Positions 9,793-19,999 of a DNA stretch of 50,905 nucleotides are shown here, in pieces (within the stretch, counting starts at the first letter, position 1; each line of letters opens with the position of its first letter). The stretch spans positions 1-50,905 of the forward strand of contig NZ_ASRV01000162.1 in assembly GCF_000401215.1 (NCBI RefSeq). The letters are read 5' to 3'. This DNA is from Clostridium sartagoforme AAU1. Lineage in GTDB: Bacteria > Bacillota > Clostridia > Clostridiales > Clostridiaceae. The position numbers and the translations under genes are program-made. Under the pieces are notes generated by a model, which was given only the letters and a program-made list of their open reading frames with translations, did no database searches and was not told the origin of the DNA.

Positions 9793-9896
9793 AACTCCTC
9801 CAATTTTAATTTACTTATTATATTTATTATATCACTTACATAATTTATTTATAAAATGCTCTTTTTAGAGAAATACTAAAATAGGAGGTGTATAAA

Positions 9897-10616
9897 ATGA
9901 AATCAAAAAATAAAATTTACTCATTCTTTTTATTAGCTTTATCTATAATCACTCTTATCTCCTTAATTCCTACTGCTTTAGTAAAAGGTAATGCATTAGG
10001 TGATTCTAAATTTGAGCTAAGACCATTACCATATGCTTATGATGCATTAGAACCTTACATTGATAAGGAAACTATGACCATTCATCATGATAAACATCAA
10101 AAAGCTTATGTAGATAATTTAAATAAAGCTATAGCAAAATATCCTGAATTATATTCTAAAGGCTTAGAAGGAATATTAAGGGATTTAGATTCAGTACCAG
10201 ATGATATTAGAGAAACAGTTAGAAATAATGCTGGTGGCGTATATAATCATGAATTTTTCTGGACAATAATGTCTCCTAAAAAAGATCAAACACCCAAAGG
10301 AGATTTATTAGATGCAATTAATAGAGATTTTGAATCTTATGATAACTTTAAAAATCAATTTAAAGAAGCTGCTTTGAATAGATTTGGCTCTGGATGGGCT
10401 TGGTTAGTATCAAATAGTGATGGAAAATTATCAATAATATCTACTCCAAACCAAGATAGTCCTATTTCAACAGGACTAATCCCTATTATTGGTATTGATG
10501 TTTGGGAACATGCTTATTATCTTAAATATCAAAATAGACGTTCTGAATATATAGATAATTGGTGGAATGTAGTCAATTGGGAACAGGCTGAAAATAATTA
10601 TAACAATAAAAAGTAA
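9897..10616 (+). CDS. sodA: Exported Fe/Mn superoxide dismutase
   Basis: 239 aa. The ATG at 9897 follows AGGAGGTG; an in-frame GTG at 9888 is part of that site. Residues 9-29 form a hydrophobic leader after a basic start, so the enzyme is exported or membrane-anchored. No lipobox Cys is present. From residue 40 it aligns to the Fe/Mn SOD fold: [16 protein letters not shown], metal ligands H63 (in IHHDKH), H118 (in NHEFFW), D201 and H205 (in DVWEHAYY). The enzyme converts superoxide to hydrogen peroxide and oxygen. It is monocistronic, divergent from the thioredoxin-like gene, with a terminator at 10716-10741. Confidence 0.95.
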   Translation: MKSKNKIYSFFLLALSIITLISLIPTALVKGNALGDSKFELRPLPYAYDALEPYIDKETMTIHHDKHQKAYVDNLNKAIAKYPELYSKGLEGILRDLDSVPDDIRETVRNNAGGVYNHEFFWTIMSPKKDQTPKGDLLDAINRDFESYDNFKNQFKEAALNRFGSGWAWLVSNSDGKLSIISTPNQDSPISTGLIPIIGIDVWEHAYYLKYQNRRSEYIDNWWNVVNWEQAENNYNNKK

Positions 10617-10715
10617 GCCATTATACAACTCATAAACATAGGTTACAGTTTAAAATGCATATTAATGCCTGATACTTATTAGTTTTAGTATATTTTTAAT
10701 AACTCTAAAAATCAA

Positions 10716-10741
10716 AAAGCCTGCTGATTCCAGCAGGCTTT
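10716..10741. terminator. Bidirectional terminator
   Basis: AAAGCCTGCTG (10716-10726), loop ATTC, and CAGCAGGCTTT (10731-10741), followed by TATTTTT on the plus strand and preceded by A-runs for the minus strand. It separates convergent sodA and the sugar ABC ATPase. Confidence 0.9.
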
Positions 10742-10793
10742 ATTTTTATTTTCGTAATTTCAATTTAATTGTTAGCTACAAACTTTTCTCTGA

Positions 10794-11903
10794 TTAAAAT
10801 ATTGTATTTTGCTCTTCTCTATCAAATATATGCATCATATTAGTATCAAATCCAAATTCTATTGGATCACCAATTTTATAATCATTAGCTGCTCTAGATT
10901 TTATTATGAAGTTAGCTCCGTCTTTCTTAAGGTGAATGTAAGTTTCTGCTCCTAAGTTTTCTTTTAAATCAACTTCACCCTTGAAAGTAACAACTCCTGG
11001 TTTAGATAATTCTTCTTTTGTATGGTAAATGTTTTCTGGTCTTATACCAACTATAACTTCTATATTTTCAGCATTCTTTTCTTTTACCATATTAACTTTA
11101 TCTGCTGGAATTTCAACTAATTCATCAAATATTTTAACAAAGTTTTTTCCATCTTTAATTAAAGTTTGTCCATAAGTCATATTCATTTGAGGACTTCCTA
11201 TAAATCCTGCAACGAAAAGATTTGCTGGATGATTGTATATTTCAGTTGGTGAATCAACTTGTTGAATAATACCATCTTTCATAACAACTATTCTTGTTCC
11301 CAAAGTCATAGCTTCTGTTTGATCATGTGTTACATATATGAATGTAGTCTGTAATTCATTATATAACTTAGAAATTTCTATTCTCATTTGAACTCTTAAT
11401 TTAGCATCAAGGTTTGATAAAGGTTCATCCATTAAGAATACTTTAGGACTTCTAACTATAGCTCTTCCCATGGCAACCCTTTGTCTTTGTCCACCTGATA
11501 AAGCTTTTGGTTTTCTATCTAAAAGATGTTCAATATCTAGTATCTTTGCCGCTTCTCTAACTTTTTGATCTATTTCTTGCTTTGGTAGCTTTCTAAGTTT
11601 TAATCCAAATGCCATGTTTTCATAAACTGTCATATGAGGATATAATGCATAGTTTTGGAAAACCATTGCTATATCTCTATCTTTTGGAGCTACATCATTT
11701 ACAAGTTTATCTCCAATATATAATTCTCCTCCGGATATTTCTTCTAAGCCTGCAATCATTCTTAATGTAGTTGACTTACCACATCCTGATGGTCCAACAA
11801 AAACTATAAATTCTCTGTCCTCAATGTCTAAATTAAAATCTTGAACTGCTTTAAATCCATTTTCGTATACTTTTTGAATATTTCTTAAACTTAATCCTGC
11901 CAT
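10794..11903 (-). CDS. ugpC: Sugar ABC transporter ATPase, UgpC/MsmK type
   Basis: 369-aa nucleotide-binding subunit of CUT1 carbohydrate importers. Walker [11 protein letters not shown] loop [14 protein letters not shown], signature [15 protein letters not shown], Walker [13 protein letters not shown] and the switch His in [10 protein letters not shown] are present. The C-terminal regulatory TOBE/MalK-like domain (about 235-369) includes IGIRPE. The start is ATG at 11903, after TTTGGAGGAG; the upstream in-frame TTG at 11918 lies in that site. No permease or binding protein lies alongside, so it probably serves several distant sugar importers, as MsmK does in other Firmicutes. Confidence 0.93.
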   Translation of the reverse strand: MAGLSLRNIQKVYENGFKAVQDFNLDIEDREFIVFVGPSGCGKSTTLRMIAGLEEISGGELYIGDKLVNDVAPKDRDIAMVFQNYALYPHMTVYENMAFGLKLRKLPKQEIDQKVREAAKILDIEHLLDRKPKALSGGQRQRVAMGRAIVRSPKVFLMDEPLSNLDAKLRVQMRIEISKLYNELQTTFIYVTHDQTEAMTLGTRIVVMKDGIIQQVDSPTEIYNHPANLFVAGFIGSPQMNMTYGQTLIKDGKNFVKIFDELVEIPADKVNMVKEKNAENIEVIVGIRPENIYHTKEELSKPGVVTFKGEVDLKENLGAETYIHLKKDGANFIIKSRAANDYKIGDPIEFGFDTNMMHIFDREEQNTIF

Positions 11904-11927
11904 AATTTTCTCCTCCAAATTTATATA

Positions 11928-12404
11928 TTAATAAAATGCTAGTGGATTAACTCTTTTAATTAACCTTATCAAATTTTCGTCCATGGCTAATTGAAATCCT
12001 ATTAGACCTTGAGATGTTTTCGCAATATAAATCTTGTCCTTTATTCCAGACTCCTTTAAATATGCTCTTACAATTTTAGTATTACTATTAACCATTTGTT
12101 CTGGGGTTTTCACACTTGATATGCTTCTTACACTGAAATTTCCCACTTCTTTTCTTTTACTTTTATTCATTATTTTAAATATTACTAATTCTTCACCAGT
12201 AAGCTCGTATTCATATTCAACTATGAGCTTTCTAGATAAAATAAATGCTACTAAGTATATTAAGGCAAAGATTGCAGCACCTATAAAATTAAGCATTGCT
12301 ATAAATACTATTGTAATAACCAATACTACTTTAGATACATTGTTTAGTATCTTTTCTAAGTTACTATAATTTTTAGTCTGAAATTGTTCGTAAAAGCTAT
12401 CCAA
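11928..12404 (-). CDS. Small membrane protein with PH-like C-terminal part
   Basis: 158 aa, family not recognised with certainty. Two membrane segments (about 25-42 and 44-59) form a hairpin, followed by a beta-rich cytoplasmic domain beginning RKLIVEYEYELTGEELVIFKI, which resembles bacterial PH-like domains. The start is TTG at 12404 with AGGAGG nine bases upstream, which fits better than any ATG. It is 24 bases upstream of the sugar ABC ATPase gene and probably co-transcribed, though a functional link is unproven. Confidence 0.75.
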   Translation of the reverse strand: MDSFYEQFQTKNYSNLEKILNNVSKVVLVITIVFIAMLNFIGAAIFALIYLVAFILSRKLIVEYEYELTGEELVIFKIMNKSKRKEVGNFSVRSISSVKTPEQMVNSNTKIVRAYLKESGIKDKIYIAKTSQGLIGFQLAMDENLIRLIKRVNPLAFY

Positions 12405-12571
12405 ACTTCAACCCCCTCCTTTAATATCGTTTACAACTAGTTATGCTTTTATTATAGCTTGTTTTTTTTTAATTACAATCTTATTACCTTTAATCTATAC
12501 TTTTCTTAAATTATGACTAATAAAAATTTAAATAAATTGTGAAATATCACAAATTAAAAATAAAAAGTAAA

Positions 12572-12601
12572 AGGTAACAGTATTCTAAAAAACTGCTACC
12601 T
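12572..12601 (-). terminator. Terminator after helD
   Basis: On the minus strand AGGTAGCAG (12593-12601), a 12-base loop and CTGTTACCT (12572-12580) form a 9-bp stem with one G-U pair, followed by TTTACTTTTTATTTTT. It ends helD, whose stop codon is at 12633. Confidence 0.6.
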
Positions 12602-12621
12602 ACTACCCATTACCTTCTACA
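12594..12621. repeat. Degenerate heptamer array, TxYTACC units
   Basis: Four adjoining 7-base units on the plus strand: TGCTACC, TACTACC, CATTACC, TTCTACA. The same type of array occurs at 34634-34661. It overlaps one arm of the helD terminator. Confidence 0.5.
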
Positions 12622-12632
12622 AAAATATAGTT

Positions 12633-14732
12633 TTATCTTATTTTTACTATTGATAATCTATGAAGTGCTCTAGTGCACATTATATATTTAATTAAATTAT
12701 CAGTATTTTCATCAAAATCAATTATTATTACTGCATCAAATTCTAGGCCTTTTGCATAATAGGAAGGTATAAGAACTTTTCCCCCTTTATAGACAACATC
12801 TAGGTTATTAAATGCTAATATATTAGTATATTTCTTAAGTTCTGGAGCTATTATGTTTAACTCCTCTTTATCTTTCGTTATAATAGCTATATTTTCATAC
12901 TTTTCTTCTTGGTAATCTTCTAATAAATTCAATATAACATCTATTAAATCTTCCTTATCATCTTTTGGTACTACTGTTTCTAAAACATCAAATTCACCTT
13001 TTCTTACAAATGGGACTATAGCATTTTCATCTAATATCTTACTTGCATATTCCATAATTTGATAAGTTGATCTATAACTCTTTTTTAATTCAAATAAACT
13101 AAAGAAATTCCCAAATATATCTTTTAACTTTAACATTGCTGGAACTTCTTCTACCTTTATAAGTCTTTGATTTGAATCCCCCACTATAGTATAACTTCTA
13201 CATCCAGTTAATTCTTTAAGAACTATAAATTGAAGCATATTGTAATCTTGTGCTTCGTCAATAACTATATGTTTTATTTCTCTTTTGAACTTTCTTCCAT
13301 CTAATTTTATCATCAAATATAAAATGGCCGCTAAATCTAAATAGGATAAAGTTTCAACATTTATAATCTTCTTATATATATTTATAATGCTGTCATTATC
13401 TATCCATTTTTCTATATCCTGTTTGACTTTTATAACTTCCCTTATTATATCTCTTATTTTAATTTTTCTTCTAAATTCAATATTATTTTCTTCTATTTCT
13501 AATTCTTGTTGTGATAGCTTTGATTTTTCTTCTTGTGCTTTTATATTAATTTCTCTTACCTTCTCATCTCTTTTTTCCTTTATCTTAGAAATTAATATTC
13601 TTTTTATCTTTTGACTTCTTCTAAATATAGGCATATATTTATAATGCTTATTGAATAGTTCTTTTATTTCTTCTATAGAAACTATTTCTTCACCTAAGAA
13701 TTTAACTGCCTCTATATTAAAATAACTTTCTTCTATTTTTTCTATTTCAGTATTTAAAAATTCTATAAATTTATTTGATGACTTATATTTTATTTCATTG
13801 ATTATTTTTTCGTTTCCATTTAGTACTTCTTCTAGATAAAAAGATATATCTATTACAGCTTCATTTAATCCTATTTCTTTATATGCAAAAGATAAAAATG
13901 TCTCATTTAATACTGCAGTTTCTCCTAAATTAGGTAATACCTCTGAAATATAATTCATAAATATATCATTAGGTCCTAAAATAAGTACTTTATCCGTTAA
14001 CTGTTCTCTATAATTATATAAAAGATATGCTATCCTATGTAGAGCTATAGTTGTTTTTCCCGAACCTGCAACTCCATTTACAACAACAACTCTATTTCTA
14101 TCAGCTCTTATTATTTCATCTTGTTCTTTTTGTATTGTATTTACAATATCCTTAAGCTTTTCTCCAGAGTTGGATGATAAAACCATTTGTAGTATCTCAT
14201 CTTGTATATTTATATCTGAATCAAAATATCCTTCCAACTTAGCCTTTTTTACAATTAATTGTCTTCTTGATAATATATCTACTGGCATTTCTCCTTGTGG
14301 ACTTTTATAACTTGTTTTGCCTAACATCCCTTTGTAAAATAAAGATGCAACCGGTGCTCTCCAATCTACTATTACTGGATCATAACTTTCTTCTGGAGTT
14401 AATCCATATCTTCCTATATACAATTCTTCTGAATATCCATCATCTATAAAGTTAACTTTCCCAAAATAAGGTGACTCTTTAAGCTTTACAAATTCACCTA
14501 ATTTTTTATCTATCATTTTATATGATTCTTCCTTAATATATCTTTCGTGATCAAAATACTCCATTAATTTATCTTCATCATCTCTATATTCCTCAATATA
14601 CTTTTTTCTATAATCAAGTATATATTCTGAAATACCTTTTCTCTTATCTATATATTTTAAAGTTTCTTCATTAAGAATATTTAATGTATTTTTTAAGTTT
14701 TCCTCTTCTTTTAATAATTCTATTTTATCCAA
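12633..14732 (-). CDS. helD: HelD-type helicase-like ATPase (RNA polymerase recycling)
   Basis: 699 aa, related to UvrD/Rep helicases. The N-terminus is a charged coiled-coil region (1-100), followed by the HelD signature region YIGRYGLTPEES and DPVIVDWRAPVASLFY. Walker A is GVAGSGKTTIALHR (about residue 220), Walker B region HIVIDEAQDYN, helicase motifs GDSNQRL and LKKSYRST, and a C-terminal motor half. HelD proteins dislodge stalled RNA polymerase from DNA in Firmicutes. The start is TTG with GGGGGAG six bases upstream. Full length; single gene with its own terminator at 12572-12601. Confidence 0.9.
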   Translation of the reverse strand: MDKIELLKEEENLKNTLNILNEETLKYIDKRKGISEYILDYRKKYIEEYRDDEDKLMEYFDHERYIKEESYKMIDKKLGEFVKLKESPYFGKVNFIDDGYSEELYIGRYGLTPEESYDPVIVDWRAPVASLFYKGMLGKTSYKSPQGEMPVDILSRRQLIVKKAKLEGYFDSDINIQDEILQMVLSSNSGEKLKDIVNTIQKEQDEIIRADRNRVVVVNGVAGSGKTTIALHRIAYLLYNYREQLTDKVLILGPNDIFMNYISEVLPNLGETAVLNETFLSFAYKEIGLNEAVIDISFYLEEVLNGNEKIINEIKYKSSNKFIEFLNTEIEKIEESYFNIEAVKFLGEEIVSIEEIKELFNKHYKYMPIFRRSQKIKRILISKIKEKRDEKVREINIKAQEEKSKLSQQELEIEENNIEFRRKIKIRDIIREVIKVKQDIEKWIDNDSIINIYKKIINVETLSYLDLAAILYLMIKLDGRKFKREIKHIVIDEAQDYNMLQFIVLKELTGCRSYTIVGDSNQRLIKVEEVPAMLKLKDIFGNFFSLFELKKSYRSTYQIMEYASKILDENAIVPFVRKGEFDVLETVVPKDDKEDLIDVILNLLEDYQEEKYENIAIITKDKEELNIIAPELKKYTNILAFNNLDVVYKGGKVLIPSYYAKGLEFDAVIIIDFDENTDNLIKYIMCTRALHRLSIVKIR

Positions 14733-14771
14733 GAGTTACTCCCCCTTTGATTTTATATTTATATCATTAAG

Positions 14772-14804
14772 AAAGAGTGTAACAAGCAATTATGTACACC
14801 CTTT
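14772..14804 (-). terminator. Possible terminator between ftsH and helD
   Basis: AAAGAGTGTA (14772-14781) and TACACCCTTT (14795-14804) pair over 9 of 10 bases (minus-strand G-U at the odd position) around a 13-base loop. The following U-run on the minus strand is weak (CTTTCTTAAT), so read-through into helD is possible. Confidence 0.45.
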
Positions 14805-14848
14805 CATTAATTTATCCATTTTACATTATTTTAAACTTTTAAGATTTC

Positions 14849-16741
14849 TTATATTTCTATAACTTGGTTTGCATCTTTAACCTTTTTATTCTTTCTATCT
14901 CTTAGTTCTGGATATTTATCGTACACAAATTCCATAAACTCACTACCAAATATAGTTTCTTTTTCTAATAAGTACTCAGATATCTTATCAAGTAAATCTC
15001 TATTTTCTCTTAATAATTTTTTTGTGCTTTCATGACAAGTCCTTATTATTTTTAATATTTCTTCATCTATTAAAGTTGAGGTTTCATCACTACATTCTCT
15101 TACTGCTCTTCCATCTAGATATCTATTTTGAACTGATTCTAAAGCCATCATATCAAATTTATCTGTCATTCCATAAATAGTAACCATACTTCTAGCTGTT
15201 TTTGTTGCCCTTTCTATATCATTAGATGCTCCAGTTGAAAGTAAGTTAAATACTTCTTCTTCTGCTGATCTTCCACCTAACATGACCATTATTTGATTTG
15301 TTAGCTCTTCTTTAGAAACCAGATATTTCTCTTCTTCAGGTAATTGCATAGTGTAACCTAATGCTCCCATTGTTCTAGGTACTATAGTTATCTTGTGAAC
15401 TGGATCTGTATTTTCTAATAGCGCAGCTACAAGGGCATGCCCAACTTCATGAAAGGCTACTATTCTCTTTTCCATAGGAGATAGTATCCTATCTTTCTTT
15501 TCTTTTCCTGCAATTATAACTTCTACAGCTTCCCTTAAGTCCTCTTGCATAACAAACTCTCTGCCATGTTTAACTGCTCTTAATGCTGCTTCATTTACTA
15601 TATTTGCAAGGTCTGCACCTACTGCTCCTGGAGTACTTTTTGCTATTTCTTCTAAGTTTACATCATCCCCAAGTTTTACTCCTTTAGAATGAACTTTTAA
15701 TATATCTATTCTTCCCTTTAAATCAGGTCTATCTACTATTACTCTTCTATCGAATCTTCCAGGTCTTAATAGTGCCTTATCTAATATTTCCGGTCTATTT
15801 GTTGCAGCTAAAACAACTATAGCCTTTGTAGAATCAAAACCATCCATTTGTGTTAATAATTGATTTAGAGTTTGCTCTCTTTCATCATTTGTTTGTATTT
15901 GAGAATCTCTACTTTTACCTATAGAATCTACTTCATCTATAAAAATAATACATGGTGCATTTTTTTCTGCTTCTTGGAAAAGATCTCTCACTTTTGCTGC
16001 ACCCATTCCTGCAAACATCTCAACAAAATTTGATCCTGATATTGATAAGAAAGGTACATTTGCTTCACCAGCCACTGCTTTTGCTAATAATGTTTTACCT
16101 GTTCCTGGTGGACCAACTAATAATGCACCTTTAGGTAATTTAGCTCCTATACTAGTGTACTTACTAGCATTATTTAAATAATCTATTATTTCTTTTAATG
16201 ATTCTTTTGCTTCATCTTGGCCTGCAACATCATCAAAAGTTATTTTTATATCATTTTCTTTATAAATCTTTGCATTACTTTTACCTAATCCCATCATAGG
16301 TGAACCACCCATTTTTCTTCCAACCTTGCCCATAAAAAATCTAATTATAAAGAAGAATATTATAGGCATTATTACCCAATCAAATATAAAATCAATTATA
16401 TAATTATTCTTCATAGGCTCAGCCTTAAACTCTACTCCTGACTCCGTTAATATACTTACTAAATTGGGATCATTAACATTGCCAGTATATAGCATCTTGC
16501 CTTTTACTTTATTCGTACTATCTTCCTTTTTTAAAATTTGTATTTCACTAGATGAAATTATGACACTTTCAACTTCCTTATTTTCTATCATATTTAAAAA
16601 TTCATTATAACTTACTTCTTGAGTAGTCATAAAATTTTTCGTTATGCTAAAAACATATAAAATTAGGAATGCCATAATTGCATACACTACAATATACTGC
16701 TTCTTTTTATCATCATTTTCTTCTGTATTTCTATTACTCAT
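14849..16741 (-). CDS. ftsH: ATP-dependent zinc metalloprotease FtsH
   Basis: 630-aa membrane AAA+ protease. Two membrane segments (about 16-35 and 115-135) enclose an extracytoplasmic domain. The AAA module has Walker A GPPGTGKT (210-217), Walker [13 protein letters not shown], the pore motif [10 protein letters not shown] and the second region of homology with RPGRFDRR. The zinc site is H431-E-V-G-H435, a Val variant of the usual HEAGH, and the third ligand region is [10 protein letters not shown]. It degrades misfolded membrane and short-lived cytoplasmic proteins. It lies 23 bases after lepB and may be co-transcribed with it. It lacks the tilS-hpt context of the main clostridial ftsH, so it may be a paralogue. 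Confidence 0.95.
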   Translation of the reverse strand: MSNRNTEENDDKKKQYIVVYAIMAFLILYVFSITKNFMTTQEVSYNEFLNMIENKEVESVIISSSEIQILKKEDSTNKVKGKMLYTGNVNDPNLVSILTESGVEFKAEPMKNNYIIDFIFDWVIMPIIFFFIIRFFMGKVGRKMGGSPMMGLGKSNAKIYKENDIKITFDDVAGQDEAKESLKEIIDYLNNASKYTSIGAKLPKGALLVGPPGTGKTLLAKAVAGEANVPFLSISGSNFVEMFAGMGAAKVRDLFQEAEKNAPCIIFIDEVDSIGKSRDSQIQTNDEREQTLNQLLTQMDGFDSTKAIVVLAATNRPEILDKALLRPGRFDRRVIVDRPDLKGRIDILKVHSKGVKLGDDVNLEEIAKSTPGAVGADLANIVNEAALRAVKHGREFVMQEDLREAVEVIIAGKEKKDRILSPMEKRIVAFHEVGHALVAALLENTDPVHKITIVPRTMGALGYTMQLPEEEKYLVSKEELTNQIMVMLGGRSAEEEVFNLLSTGASNDIERATKTARSMVTIYGMTDKFDMMALESVQNRYLDGRAVRECSDETSTLIDEEILKIIRTCHESTKKLLRENRDLLDKISEYLLEKETIFGSEFMEFVYDKYPELRDRKNKKVKDANQVIEI

Positions 16742-16764
16742 AATTCTTCCTTTCTAATCATTAA

Positions 16765-17337
16765 CTATTTTATTTTTCCTAATTCATTAAAAGGATATAC
16801 TTTTATTTGAGCTTTACCTTTTATATCTTCTTTAGATATATATGGATTAATCCAATATCTTGAATCTTTTGACCAAAGTCGATTATCTCCTAAAAAGAAA
16901 TACTTTCCTTCTGGAACTTCATATTCTCCATTAAACTTATCTGTAGCACCTATATACTCTTCTTGTAACTCTTCACCATTCACTGAAACTATACCATTTT
17001 CAATTTTAACTTTATCTCCTGGTAAGCCTATTAATCTTTTTATTAATGAATCTTGAAGTTCTTCTGAGTAAAATACTATTATATCTCCTCGCTTAAGTTT
17101 ATCTAAATTATATACTCTCGTAACAAAAAGCCTATCTCCAACATTTAAAGTTGGTACCATAGATTCTGATGGTATTAGAACCTTAAATAATAAAAACTTA
17201 TTTATTAGAAAAGCTAATATTATTGCTGAGATTATTGGAACTGCCCATTCGTTAATGAAGTTTTTCATAGAATTTTTATTGCTTTTTTCTACTTTATTAT
17301 CTTCATCTTTATTATTTGTATCAATCATTCTTCCCAT
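16765..17337 (-). CDS. lepB: Type I signal peptidase
   Basis: 190-aa membrane serine protease that removes signal peptides. One membrane anchor (about 32-52) is followed by box B IPSESMVPTL with catalytic S59, box C RGDIIVF, box D LIKRLIGLPGD with the catalytic Lys (K100), and box E GDNR with the SKDSRYW stretch. Two starts are possible: ATG at 17337, or ATG at 17328, which overlaps the stop of the upstream DUF3006 gene as ATGA. Either way the pair is translationally coupled. ftsH follows 23 bases downstream, grouping membrane-protein processing and quality control. Confidence 0.95.
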   Translation of the reverse strand: MGRMIDTNNKDEDNKVEKSNKNSMKNFINEWAVPIISAIILAFLINKFLLFKVLIPSESMVPTLNVGDRLFVTRVYNLDKLKRGDIIVFYSEELQDSLIKRLIGLPGDKVKIENGIVSVNGEELQEEYIGATDKFNGEYEVPEGKYFFLGDNRLWSKDSRYWINPYISKEDIKGKAQIKVYPFNELGKIK

Positions 17338-17570
17338 AATCCTTTCATCATTGTATTAATTTTTTTATGTCTTAATTTTGTGGCCTCTTTATCTATAAGA
17401 TATAAACCATCTCTTTTAAATAAAATGTCCCCTTCTTTTGCTATACCTACTATATCACTTTTTTTAATATCAATTAACTCATTAGCTTTTGTTTCCACTA
17501 TAACATAATCATTTTCAATTCTATCTATTATATACTCTATATTATCCATAGTATGTTTGTATTTAATCAC
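17325..17570 (-). CDS. DUF3006-type small protein
   Basis: About 74-81 aa. The sequence IDRIENDYVIVETKANELIDI followed by AKEGDILF and a basic KEATKLRHKKI helix matches the small beta-strand proteins of the DUF3006 type, function unknown. The start is uncertain: GTG at 17570 lies within GAGGTGATT, while the first ATG (17549) is 18 bases past that ribosome site. The stop codon overlaps a possible lepB start (ATGA). Confidence 0.7.
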   Translation of the reverse strand: MIKYKHTMDNIEYIIDRIENDYVIVETKANELIDIKKSDIVGIAKEGDILFKRDGLYLIDKEATKLRHKKINTMMKGLWEE

Positions 17571-17642
17571 CTCTTTTTTTAATCTTATATTTTAGTATAT
17601 CATATTTATTTAAAATTAAAATAGATTAAATGTTAATAAAAA

Positions 17643-17669
17643 TAGGATAAATGAATATCACTTATCCTA
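17643..17669 (-). terminator. Terminator after lysA
   Basis: On the minus strand a 12-bp stem with one G-U pair (17658-17669 and 17643-17654, three-base loop) is followed by TTTTTATTAAC. It lies 22 bases past the lysA stop. Confidence 0.85.
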
Positions 17670-17690
17670 CTTCTATTACATTATTTTATA

Positions 17691-18983
17691 TTAAATCTCA
17701 CTAGTTAATAACTCTTCATAACTTTGCCTTTTACAAACAATTTTGGCTTCACCATTTCTTACAAAAATAACTGCTGGTCTTAAGTTTTTATTGTATCCGC
17801 TAGCCATGGAAAAACCATAAGCTCCTGTTGCTAACACCGCAAGTATATCACCATTTTCAGCTTTTGGAAGACTTATATCCTGTATTAATATGTCACCTGA
17901 TTCACAGCATTTTCCTGCTATTGTAATATTCTTTTCATTTTTATTGCTAGCTTTATTTGCTAATATTGCTTCATATTTTGCTCCATATAATGCCGGTCTT
18001 ATATTATCACCCATTCCTCCATCTACAGCCGCATATGTTCTAATTCCTGGGATTTCCTTTATGGATCCTACAGTATATAGAGTAGTTCCTGCATTTGCTA
18101 CAATTGATCTTCCAGGCTCAATTGTTAAAATTGGTTTTTTAAGTGATAACTTTTGGCAAACCTCATTAACTCTATTTAAGATTACATCACAATATTCCTT
18201 TGTTTCCTTAGGCTTATCTCCTTCTGAATAGTAAATTCCGAATCCTCCACCTAAATCTAATTCCTCAATTAGATGACCTGTCTCTTGTTTTATGCCATTT
18301 ATAAAATTTAACATTACTTCAGCTGCATCTGCAAATGGTTCTGTTTCAAATATTTGTGAACCTATATGACAATGTAACCCTACTAATTCTATATTTTCTA
18401 ATTCAATAGCCATCTTTACAGCATCCATTATTATATTTCCAACTGGGGCAAATCCAAATTTCGAATCTATCTGTCCTGTTTTAATATAATCATGAGTGTG
18501 AGCTTCTATACCTGGTGTAAGCCTTAAATAAATTTTTTGTATTTTATTATATTTTTCTGAAACCTTATTTATTTCTGTCATTTCCCATAAATTATCTACT
18601 ACAAATCTACCTACTCCTAGTTTAATTCCAAACTCTATTTCTTCTAAGGTTTTATTGTTTCCATGAAAGTATATTTTATCCATTGGAAAATTAGCTTTAT
18701 ATGCAGTATATAATTCTCCCCCGGAAACTACATCTAAATAAAGCCCTTGTTCTTCTATAAGTTTACACATACCTACTGTCAAAAAAGCTTTTCCAGCAAA
18801 TGCCACCCTATTATTTTCAGATTTAACTTTAAAACTTTCTATATATTCTCTACACTTATCTATTAAAAGCTGTTCATCCATAACATATAATGGAGTACCG
18901 TATTCATTAGCTAAATCCTTTGCCTTCAGTCCTCCAATGTATAAATCATTTCCTTCTATTTTACTTGCCCCAAATAATTTCAT
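17691..18983 (-). CDS. lysA: Diaminopimelate decarboxylase
   Basis: 430-aa PLP enzyme that decarboxylates meso-diaminopimelate to lysine, the last step of the pathway. Visible features: PLP-binding K65 in AFAGKAFLTVG (Gly in place of the usual Val before Lys), GLHCHIGSQ, DLGGGFGI, the phosphate-binding EPGRSIVA, and the catalytic CESGD. Full length. The ATG follows GGAGGAG. The 174-base upstream region shows no lysine riboswitch, only the hairpin at 19016-19039. It is monocistronic with its own terminator. Confidence 0.97.
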   Translation of the reverse strand: MKLFGASKIEGNDLYIGGLKAKDLANEYGTPLYVMDEQLLIDKCREYIESFKVKSENNRVAFAGKAFLTVGMCKLIEEQGLYLDVVSGGELYTAYKANFPMDKIYFHGNNKTLEEIEFGIKLGVGRFVVDNLWEMTEINKVSEKYNKIQKIYLRLTPGIEAHTHDYIKTGQIDSKFGFAPVGNIIMDAVKMAIELENIELVGLHCHIGSQIFETEPFADAAEVMLNFINGIKQETGHLIEELDLGGGFGIYYSEGDKPKETKEYCDVILNRVNEVCQKLSLKKPILTIEPGRSIVANAGTTLYTVGSIKEIPGIRTYAAVDGGMGDNIRPALYGAKYEAILANKASNKNEKNITIAGKCCESGDILIQDISLPKAENGDILAVLATGAYGFSMASGYNKNLRPAVIFVRNGEAKIVCKRQSYEELLTSEI

Positions 18984-19015
18984 AAAATCTCCTCCAAAAA
19001 TATAATTATAATAAA

Positions 19016-19039
19016 ACCACCATGATATTACATAGTGGT
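19016..19039 (-). terminator. Hairpin between the TIM-barrel gene and lysA
   Basis: On the minus strand ACCACTATG, loop TAATAT and CATGGTGGT form a 9-bp stem with one G-U pair, followed by TTTTATTATAATT. It may end transcription from the upstream gene or sit in the lysA leader; its end is only 30 bases before the lysA ATG. Confidence 0.5.
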
Positions 19040-19157
19040 AGATTTTCTTATGTTAAATAAAAAAATATAGACACTCACTATATATTTATTTTCCACCTAT
19101 ATATTTAGCCCTAAATCATATTATATGCATTATCTTTATAAATTGCTAAAATGCTTA

Positions 19158-19835
19158 TTAATATCCATCCCTATATTTATCCATAAGATTTCCCATTACA
19201 TCCCCTGATGGTGGTGGAGTATATGTTATAGCATTAGCTCCTGCTTCTATTGTTTTCATTATAGTTTCTTCCGTTGGACCTCCTGTCGCTATTATAGGAA
19301 AAGTTGGAAACTGCTCTCTTATTCTTCTAACAATTTCTGGTGTGTTTTTTCCTCCAGAAACATTTAATATAGTAGATCCAGCTTCTATTCTCTCTGCAGG
19401 ATTTTCACATTCTGAAACAATGGTCACTATTACAGGTATATCTATAACTGTTCGTATTTTCTTTATTATTTCATTTGATGTTGGAGCATTAACTACCACT
19501 CCCATAGCACCTTTAAACTCTGCATCCAATGCTAAGTTTACAACCCTTTTTCCTTGAGTTATTCCACCACCTACGCCACAAAAAACTGGCACATCTGCTG
19601 CCATAACTAATGCTTGAGTTATAAGTGGTTGAGGAGTAAATGGATATACCGCTATTATAGCGTCTGCATTAGTATTTCTTATAATTGCAACATCAGTAGT
19701 AAATAATAATGATTTTATTCTTTTTCCAAATATTTTTATTCCGCTACATTCCCTTATGCAAGAAGGTACTTCTATCACATGGCTTCTTAATATTCCTTTT
19801 ATCTCTGGTACTTGCTTAATTTTTTTCCCATCCAC
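19158..19835 (-). CDS. TIM-barrel protein, phosphate-binding type, function unknown
   Basis: 225 aa, cytoplasmic. The C-terminal half shows the beta-strand/loop pattern of ribulose-phosphate-binding barrels: IPVIVTIVSECENPAERI, AGSTILNVSGGKNTPEI, FPIIATGGPTEETIMKTI and AGANAITYTPPPSGD. The GG loop after strand 7 and TPPP after strand 8 suggest a phosphate or nucleotide ligand. I cannot assign a reaction. GTG start with AGGAGGAG six bases upstream. It diverges from the DUF1576 gene; the 164-base gap holds both promoters. Confidence 0.75.
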   Translation of the reverse strand: MDGKKIKQVPEIKGILRSHVIEVPSCIRECSGIKIFGKRIKSLLFTTDVAIIRNTNADAIIAVYPFTPQPLITQALVMAADVPVFCGVGGGITQGKRVVNLALDAEFKGAMGVVVNAPTSNEIIKKIRTVIDIPVIVTIVSECENPAERIEAGSTILNVSGGKNTPEIVRRIREQFPTFPIIATGGPTEETIMKTIEAGANAITYTPPPSGDVMGNLMDKYRDGY

Positions 19836-19999
19836 ACTGAACTCCTCCTATTTTTATTTATATTTAACTAATTTTTAGATATAATTATATTATACTACTT
19901 TAGTACTATATAACTAGTTAATTTTATAAAATTAACTTAATTTATTCAACATTATTTTAAGTTTTTAATATTAATATTTATAGATATTTATTTTGAGAG

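Noticed and set aside
9888..9896. Upstream GTG start for sodA
   Set aside because: The GTG is part of the AGGAGGTG ribosome site; the ATG at 9897 is at normal spacing.
18984..19157. Lysine riboswitch upstream of lysA
   Set aside because: The gap is too short and lacks the conserved L-box elements; only a simple hairpin is present.
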